A stretch of DNA of 64,000 bases from Isoetes taiwanensis (Eukaryota; Streptophyta; Lycopodiopsida; Isoetales; Isoetaceae), in assembly GCA_021234155.1 (NCBI GenBank), contig JAJEKV010000058.1, positions 8,556,992 through 8,620,991 on the forward strand. The letters are read 5' to 3'. Positions 57,574 through 64,000 of the stretch are shown in pieces. Each line of letters begins with the position of its first letter. Positions within the stretch are counted from its first letter, which is position 1. The position numbers and the translations under genes are program-made. The notes below the pieces were generated by a model. The model did no database searches. It had not been told where the DNA came from and saw only the letters and a program-made list of their open reading frames with translations.

Positions 57574-59084
57574 TGTGGCGTCCCCTACTCATATACGATG
57601 CCCCGCACCATATACAAGCAGGAGTTCATCCCCCGCACCAGCTCCACCTTCGTCTGGGGCCCCTCCACATATCACTGCGTGACCACCTAGAGTCCCGCAG
57701 TGGGAAGAGTGAAGGGGTCATTTTACCCGTCTCCCTCGGGGGCCTACCTAGGCTGCGAAGCGTAAACATACACGTCGGTAACATAACATCATATATCCAC
57801 CTCGAAGGGTGGCACATCAACATCTGCATAGACAAAGATCAGCACAATACATGGGAGTTCCTACCGAGGCTCGAGACTCGGGGGATGACCGACAAGCTTG
57901 GGTCTCGTGAGTTCGAAGTTCGCGCATGTAATCATGACAATGGATTGGGCTGGCATAAGAACATGGTTTAGGTGGTCCACTCCATCCGCCCCCCCGTGCA
58001 CACTTTGCGTAGTAGGTTGAAAAGTGTTGGGACCTGATCAGTAGCCCACGGGTGCATAGCCAAAGGGGCTATTCCGGGTTACATCTCTCCCGGTCCGATG
58101 GGGCAGGTAGGGATCACTCCCTCCGAGATCTACATCTTGCCGACCCAAGGTGACTAGAGAGCCACGCCCTTATTCGACTTAACCCTTTGGAAGGTGAACA
58201 CCACCCCCACGGTGTCGAGCCCATGCCTTACCCGCACTCGGTGGTAAGCCATTAGACCTAGTCTCGATCCCGGTGAGACTTTTACACGCGTGAGGGATCG
58301 GTCAAGGGTCAGGACACGAACCTCATTCTAAGCCAGTCTGGCCCCTTCACCCACAACCAGGTGGGCTCTTGTACACAGGCCGAATTCTAGTAATGCACTA
58401 AGAGGGACTAGCTAGGAGCATCATCTACTAAGCTTTAAGTCTCTATCCCCCCTTCCCAATACAATGAGTCCACAGAATACATCCGTCCATCATATCAACC
58501 TAAGTAAATAAGAACTAATCCAATTCATAGAGTTAGGTTCTTTAGTTAGAGTCAATCTCAGGATCTGCTTGGCTACTAAGGGTGATTTAATAGGCTAAAC
58601 CTACTGGTTCGAAGGCTGGAACAAGGTTTAAGCTATTCAATCGACTAAATACCGCTCCTCTGGTTCCTCCTCTCGATCGAAAGCGTCCATGTCCTGATTC
58701 CGCCGGGATGCGGTCGGAGGGATGATCCGACTAAATTAGGAGCGCCGCAGGCGCATCGTGGGAGTTGGAATTGACTCCTCGGTAGCGAATCGGAATTTCG
58801 GAAGGTCCGTGGGCTTAAAAAGGGAATGTTAGGGTTTGATGCCTTATGTAGGCTATCGATAGGGTTTAGGGTTTTCCATGACCCTTGGTCTACCTGTGAA
58901 TGGGTTAAAGGTCTAAAGGTGCACGCATTGCTAAGTTATTGCGCACCATTGCAAGTTGCCCCTAGGGGCGTCCTTGCTTGGGTATACGTCGGCGTACCGC
59001 GCCGGCCGGGGCGATGGTAAAAAAAAATTGGCCTTGATCACGGTATAACGCCTTGAGACCAGATATCGTGATCTTTGCGCCACA
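57574..59084 (-). mobile_element. Chromovirus LTR, uninterrupted (unit B)
   Basis: About 1.51 kb with termini TGTGGCG (57574) and CGCCACA (59078-59084). Unit A has TGTGACG and CGTCACA, so both ends differ by the matching transition. The internal TCA at 58323-58325 is the empty site for transposon 1. A purine tract (minus strand GGTGGGAGAA) follows at 59085. Because it lies downstream of pol (minus strand), it is the 3' LTR of the unit B element. Confidence 0.8.
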
Positions 59085-59299
59085 TTCTCCCACCTTGAAT
59101 TGATGATGTCCGCAAAGATCGTGGGTCTCCCCACCTTGGGATCTTCTTAATCTGCAATCAACCTCATGCATACCATATACTTATTATTATAGTTATACAT
59201 TTAATAGGATTACCTCAAGGTAATATTTATAGAACATTAATACTATTATGCAATCCAATGGTTATCACTTATGTCCTTATAACAATAACTCCTAATGTC

Positions 59300-60898
59300 T
59301 CTATATTATAATGTTATACCGTAAGTGTGTAGTGCATCGAGCCCTAATTTGAATGGCCGAGATCATCTGGATGCATCCGAAGGCCTAGATTTATTGCACG
59401 ACTTACCAACACTGTGATTGGTCATGCTTCGATCTCTTAAGGCGAAAGGGTAAATGAAAAGGGGGAAAAGGAAAAGGGAAGTGGAAAGAGAGAATGTGAA
59501 GGGCAAAAAGGCATGGGGAAAAGGGAAAAGGGTAAAGGGAAAAGGGTGGGGATAAGAGAAGAGAAAAAGGCATGGAAAACGAAAAAGGGAAAGGGAACCT
59601 GGGAAAAGGGCACGAGGGAAGGAGGAAGAGATAAAGTGGAAAAGGTAAATGGAAAGGGCATGAAAAAAAAAAGGAAAGAGGAAAAGGTTGAAAAATGAGA
59701 AAATGAAGGAGAAAAAAAGCATGGAAAAGGGGAGGAGAAAAAAAGCATGGAAAAGGGAAGGAGCATGGGAAAAGGGGGAAAAAGAGAAGCGTTGAGGAAA
59801 GAGGAAAAAGGAAGGGACAAATGGCATAGGAAAAGGGGAAGGGCATGAGAAAAGAGAAGGGGGGAAGGGGGGAGAGAAAAGGGAGGAGGAAAATGGTGAA
59901 GAAAGGGAAATAAGAAAAAAGGGAAAAGAAAAAGGGCAAGAGAGAAAGGGTGGGGAAAAGAGGAAAATGGGTATAGGAAATAAGAGAATAAAACAAATGT
60001 GTAAAAGGCATGGAAAAAGGAAAAGGAAAGAAAGGGAAAAAGTGCACAGGAAAAGGATCGACAAATGAGGAAAACGGAAAGAAAAAAATCCATCAAGAAA
60101 AGGAAACGGGAAAAAAGGGAAAGGGAAAGGGAAGCAGGGGAGTGATGGAGGGGAGGGAAAGGGAAAAAGGACATGAGGAAAGAAAAAGAGAAAAGAAAAA
60201 GGAAGGGTTGAAAGAAGGGAAAATTGCACGGGAAGAGGGAAAGGGTGGGAAAAGAAGGAAAAGGATACACGAGAAAAATAGAAAGAAGAAAATGGTGGGA
60301 AAAAGGGCATGGGAAAAGGAAAATAGAAAAGAAAAAAGAATGGAAAAGGGGGGAAAGAGAGAGAGGCACGAGAAAAAGAAAATGAGGAAAATGGAAAAGG
60401 GGAAGAGGAAAAGGGAACATGGAAAAGGGAAAGAGGGAAAGGGTGAGGAGATGGAAAAAGGGAAGGTAAAAGGGCATGGAAAACGGGAGGGGAAAAGAAA
60501 AATGGAAGGGAAAAGGGTAAAAAGAGTAAAAGATTGAGAAAAAGGGAAGACATGGAAAAAGGGTGGGGAAAAGAGAAGGCATAAAAAAAGAGAAAGGGGA
60601 AGGGAAAAGGGCAAAGAAAAAAGAGAAGAGGGAAAAGGTGGAGAAAGGAGCAAAAGGGAAGGGAAAAAGGTTATCGGGAACAGGGAAGGGGGAAGGAAAG
60701 GGGTGGGAAAACAAGGAAACATGTGAGAAAGACGAGAAAAAAAAAAGGAAAAGAAAAAAAAAAGTAGAGAAAATAAGAAAAAATGAAATGCGAGATAGAG
60801 CAAAAGGGAAAGGGAAAGGGATAGGGCTTTTCTCACTGCATCCCAAAGCATTTACAGGCTCTGAACTTATGCCCATCAACGCTGGGCACCATTACTAG
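59300..60898 (+). mobile_element. Non-autonomous polypurine Helitron (unit B)
   Basis: Nearly identical to 50384-51989. The 5' end TCTATATTA fits the Helitron consensus. At the 3' end one base of the hairpin has changed (GCCCATC instead of GCCCAGC) and CTAG is at 60895-60898. Presence in both units at the same place shows that it inserted before the tandem duplication. Confidence 0.8.
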
Positions 60899-61437
60899 TT
60901 ATATATACAATTATTGCTCGAGGTACTCTTTATTCCTAGCAACACATTACAACAAAATTGTGTTGCAAGTCTTCGTAGTTCGACCCCTTGGCTCTCCGGA
61001 GCGCTCTATTGGCCTGCAGGTCAACACTACGTTAGTACCATTAATATAAAATTTTTGGTTATATGGTGACCACCCCGATGCATGGCTAATCTCCCCGCGT
61101 AGGAAGAGGGTGAATCTTCCATTATGGCCGTGGAGACAGCGCCTATATGCCTATATGCCACTCATGCCTACACCTTTAGTTGCCCAGCGTGGAGGATAGG
61201 TCCTTCCCGTATATGGGGCATGAAGGCCAGATTCCTCCTATCAAAGCATATATGGGGCTAGAGGTGCTTTTCCTATCAATGCATTCCTCAATGACCTCCT
61301 TTCTCTCGAGGTCGTCTACTTCCGTGGGAGAGAAGTAGACTTTCCAAGCGGCACCGCGGTCATGCCTACATTGACATTACACCACGTCCTAGAGATTACC
61401 GTAGTAATCTCATCATCGGTTACAACGCATGCAACCC
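60899..61437 (-). other. 3' non-coding internal region (unit B)
   Basis: Counterpart of 51990-52575, with the same run of short perfect hairpins. No gene is seen. Confidence 0.6.
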
Positions 61438-62494
61438 TTACCTCATAGGTTGCATGCGTAGATTATACTTAACTAGGCAAGCTGTTAATCTACACAAATC
61501 GACATGCACGAGGCGATTTCTTTGGGAGATGACTTTGCCGGCCCCATTGCTCCATAAACTGTGGGTACTGTTTTTCCAGATCTCTTTTAAGTACCCATGT
61601 CGCGTCTTCCACCGGCAAGTGTTTCCACTTGACCAAGTATTGGAGAAACTCCGATCTCCTTGTTTTCTTGAATGCTTTATCAAGAATTATCTCTGGAACT
61701 ATTTCAACCGCTCTTTGTCATTTCCAACATCGTTGGATTGTCCAGGACTTCATCTGGATTGGGAGTGTGCTTCTTTAGCAAACTCACGTGGAAGACTTTG
61801 TGGATCTTTAAGTGTGCTGGCAAGTCTAACTTGTAGGATTGGTTACCCACTCTTTGGACTATTTTGAATGGTCCAGCCCACCTTGGAGCAAGCTTCTTGC
61901 AATTTTCGATGCGGAGCTTTACTTGCTTTACCTTGATCTTGAGCCATACATCCTCTCCAACTTGGAATTCTCTGACTGTCCGGTGTTTGTCGGCGATGCT
62001 CTTCTGCCGACTCCTTGTCGTTAGAAGGTACCCTCGAACTTCTTCCACAAGGCTGTTGCATGTCGCTCAACATTTGCGGGAGACTTCCACTTTGATGTGG
62101 GATTGTGCCAAGTGTCCGAGTTAGGCATTGGTAGCCGTGAAGTTGATCATGAACGGCGACATTTGGGATGATTCCCGCTTGGTCTTTGTTGTATGCAAAC
62201 TCCACCAAGTGAATAAATTCCTCCCACATACCCTGCTTGTTCCAGACATAGTTTCGGAGCATTTCTTCCAATATTCTATTGACACGCTCCGTTTGCCCAT
62301 CCGTCTGTGGATGATAGGCCATGCTCATGGATAGCTTCGTTCCAATCGTTGTGAAGAGATCCCGCGTAAGGCATCGATGAACTCGGATCTCCGGCCGGAG
62401 ATAATTTTCCTTGGCATGCCATGAAGTCTGAAAATCTCTTTGGTGAAGAGTTTTGCCGTGTCCATAGCTGTGTCCGTGGTCCTGCAAGGCACAA
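61438..62494 (-). pseudogene. Integrase C-terminal half with disrupted chromodomain (unit B)
   Basis: YHPQTDGQTERVNR (catalytic Glu) is present in one frame and the GPF module APRWAGPFKIV in another (61704-62048). That frame ends LEMTKSG just before the chromodomain. Chromodomain sequence follows at the DNA level but is frame-shifted. The extra shifts relative to unit A are mostly one- or two-base indels. Confidence 0.85.
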
Positions 62495-63245
62495 AATGGG
62501 CCATCTTCGACAACTTGTCGACCACGACCATCAAGGCATCCTTACCTCTTACTGTCTTTGGCAGTCCTGTTATAAAGTCCATGCCGATGACTTCCCACTT
62601 AGCGTTTGGCACTGCTAATGGTTCCAATGCCTCTGGTATTCGGAGTTGTTCTGCCTTTGTTTGCTGGCATAGCTGACACTCCTTGATGTAGCGGGCTATC
62701 TGCTTCTTCATTCCCGGCCAATAGTAGCTGCTACGCACTTCAAAATATATCTTCATGAATCCTGCGTGGCCAGCTATTGGGCTGTTGTGGGTGTCGTGGA
62801 GGATCAACTTTCTTACTCCAGATGATTCCGGCACGCACAACTTGTTCTTATGGTATAGGAGATTACCTTCCTTCTTAAAATTTTTGAAGGCTTCTCTTTC
62901 CTTGTCCGTTCTTGCTTCCTTGCACAGGCTTGCCCATACTTCCTTGAAGTCGACATCCGTTGGCAAGGTTTCTTCTATCTTTTTCCCGAAATCGCTGAAG
63001 AGCGTCGAGATTGCATTGCAGTGCACTCTGGTTGTCAGTGGGTGCCTTGAAAGCGCATCTGCTACCACATTAAGCTTCCCGGTTTTGTAGACTATCTCAA
63101 AGTCGTACTCCTCGAGAAATTCCATCCACCTTCTCTGCCTCAGATTGAGATGTGGTTGCGTGAATACGTCCTTGGAGACTCGGTGATCAGTGTCCAGCTG
63201 GAACTTCCTCCCTAAGAGGTAATGCCCTCGCATTCTCAACGCCAC
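62325..63245 (-). pseudogene. RNase H C-terminus through integrase catalytic region (unit B)
   Basis: 306 continuous codons, longer than in unit A. They hold the RNase H end (DTDH, DALSRHP), an intact HHCC zinc finger (THNSPIAGHAGF ... ECQLCQQ), the first catalytic Asp (VIGMDFITGLP) and MPRKIIS. They then break before the second Asp (SGRRSEF instead of SDRDP). Confidence 0.88.
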
Positions 63246-64000
63246 GACAAACGCTAGCAGCTCTTGGTCATCGCGTCGGTGCTAAGCGTTTGGCGTCGTT
63301 CATCTTCCTTGAGTCGCACGCTATTACCCGCTCTTCTTGCATGTTAATCGCGCTGTGGCTATCTTGCTTGCGTCCGTCGCCACTAACTTGTCTTTTTCTG
63401 GGTCTGGCAGGGTCAAGACGGGGGCGGTTGTCAAAGCTTCCTTCAACAACTCAAATCCTGCTTGGGCTTTCTTGAGCCAATGGTACGCCTAATTTTTACT
63501 TTCTCCCGCTTTGTCAAGTGCAGCCGGTGGGGCTGCTATCTTTGCGAAGTTCTTCACGAACTTCCTATAATACCCTGCTAGGCCAAGGAAACTTCTGACC
63601 TCATGGACGTTCTTTGGTGCCGGCCATTGGATTACTGCTTCAATCTTGGCGGTGCTGCCGAGATTCCTTCGCTGAAATCACATGGCCGAGGTATTCCACC
63701 TTCTCTCGTTATGGCGACACCCGACAACTTTGGCATACAACTGATGCCTTCTTAACTTCTCGAGCACCTTTCGACGGCGTGTTGAGCATGCTCTCCAATG
63801 GATTTACCTGACACCAGAATGTCGTCGAAGAATACTATCACAAAGGTGTCCAAGTATTCTCTGAAGATGTCGTTCATGAGTCTCATGAACGTAGCTGGGA
63901 CGTTGGATAGCCCAAATGGCATTACGGTGAATTCGTAATGCCCATATCTGGTCCTGAAAGCCGTTTTGTGGATGTCCTCTTCTTTTATTCTGATCTGGTG
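63246..64000 (-). pseudogene. Reverse transcriptase, C-terminal part (unit B, cut by window end)
   Basis: Matches 54330-55090 of unit A in reverse orientation. It includes the DNA for [20 protein letters not shown] and [10 protein letters not shown] near 63820-63940. Several indels break the frame. Protease and gag should follow beyond 64000. Confidence 0.85.

Larger units (their letters stand above)
56726..64000 (+). repeat. Unit B of the tandem duplication (runs off the window)
   Basis: Second copy of 37962-56725 without the CACTA-like insertion. It holds transposase copy C, an uninterrupted LTR, a Helitron and the pol gene as far as RT. The offset to unit A stays at 8.90-8.91 kb from 49425 onwards. 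Confidence 0.85.

Overview
The window is nuclear DNA of a land plant with a large, repeat-rich genome. It contains a fragment of a PLS-class pentatricopeptide-repeat (PPR) gene, a chromodomain Ty3/gypsy retrotransposon, Helitron termini, CACTA-like elements and GT-AG introns, with long AT-rich stretches. I cannot name the species; a fern or another seed-free plant would fit. No intact host gene is convincingly present. Almost everything is a mobile element, a decayed element gene or a tandem repeat.

Layout. (1) 1920-11720 is a tail-to-tail inverted duplication. Each arm carries a decayed copy of one unusual gene: a Lys/Glu-rich N-terminus, a ParB/Srx-like domain, then a region with the motif order of an N4/N6 (beta-type) DNA methyltransferase. 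The spacer (5089-7892) holds a LINE reverse-transcriptase remnant with a snap-back duplication and AT-rich tandem repeats. (2) 12068-12426 is an array of a perfect 24-bp palindrome, mostly at a 59-bp period. (3) 13471-17370 is a decayed transposase-like gene (DUF8039-like N-terminus, DUF7869-like DDE core), followed by a small unknown gene (18561-19182). (4) 20291-30374 is a CACTA-like element about 10 kb long without a visible transposase. It holds a 19-bp minisatellite, foldback hairpins and a Helitron 3' end. (5) 30375-37534 is mostly anonymous, with one pre-miRNA-like hairpin and an inverted, diverged polypyrimidine Helitron copy (35060-36318).

(6) 37535-64000 is a nest of elements. A second transposase-like copy (37535-38820) is interrupted by a minus-strand chromovirus whose 3' LTR begins at 38821. 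A polypurine Helitron (50384-51989) lies between that LTR and the pol gene. A block of about 8.9 kb (37962-56725, not counting a later insertion) was then duplicated in tandem (56726 to beyond 64000). A second CACTA-like element (39568-49421) finally inserted into the unit A LTR with a 3-bp TCA target duplication; the unit B LTR preserves the empty site. That element carries a PPR fragment and about 3 kb of the 19-bp minisatellite, which inverts orientation near 44060.

The candidate for an undescribed system is the ParB-like/DNA-methyltransferase-like family, together with the GGCGCC-rich palindrome found in its intron and around its copies. The domain reading rests on motifs visible in translation. 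Any functional link between protein and palindrome is inference.
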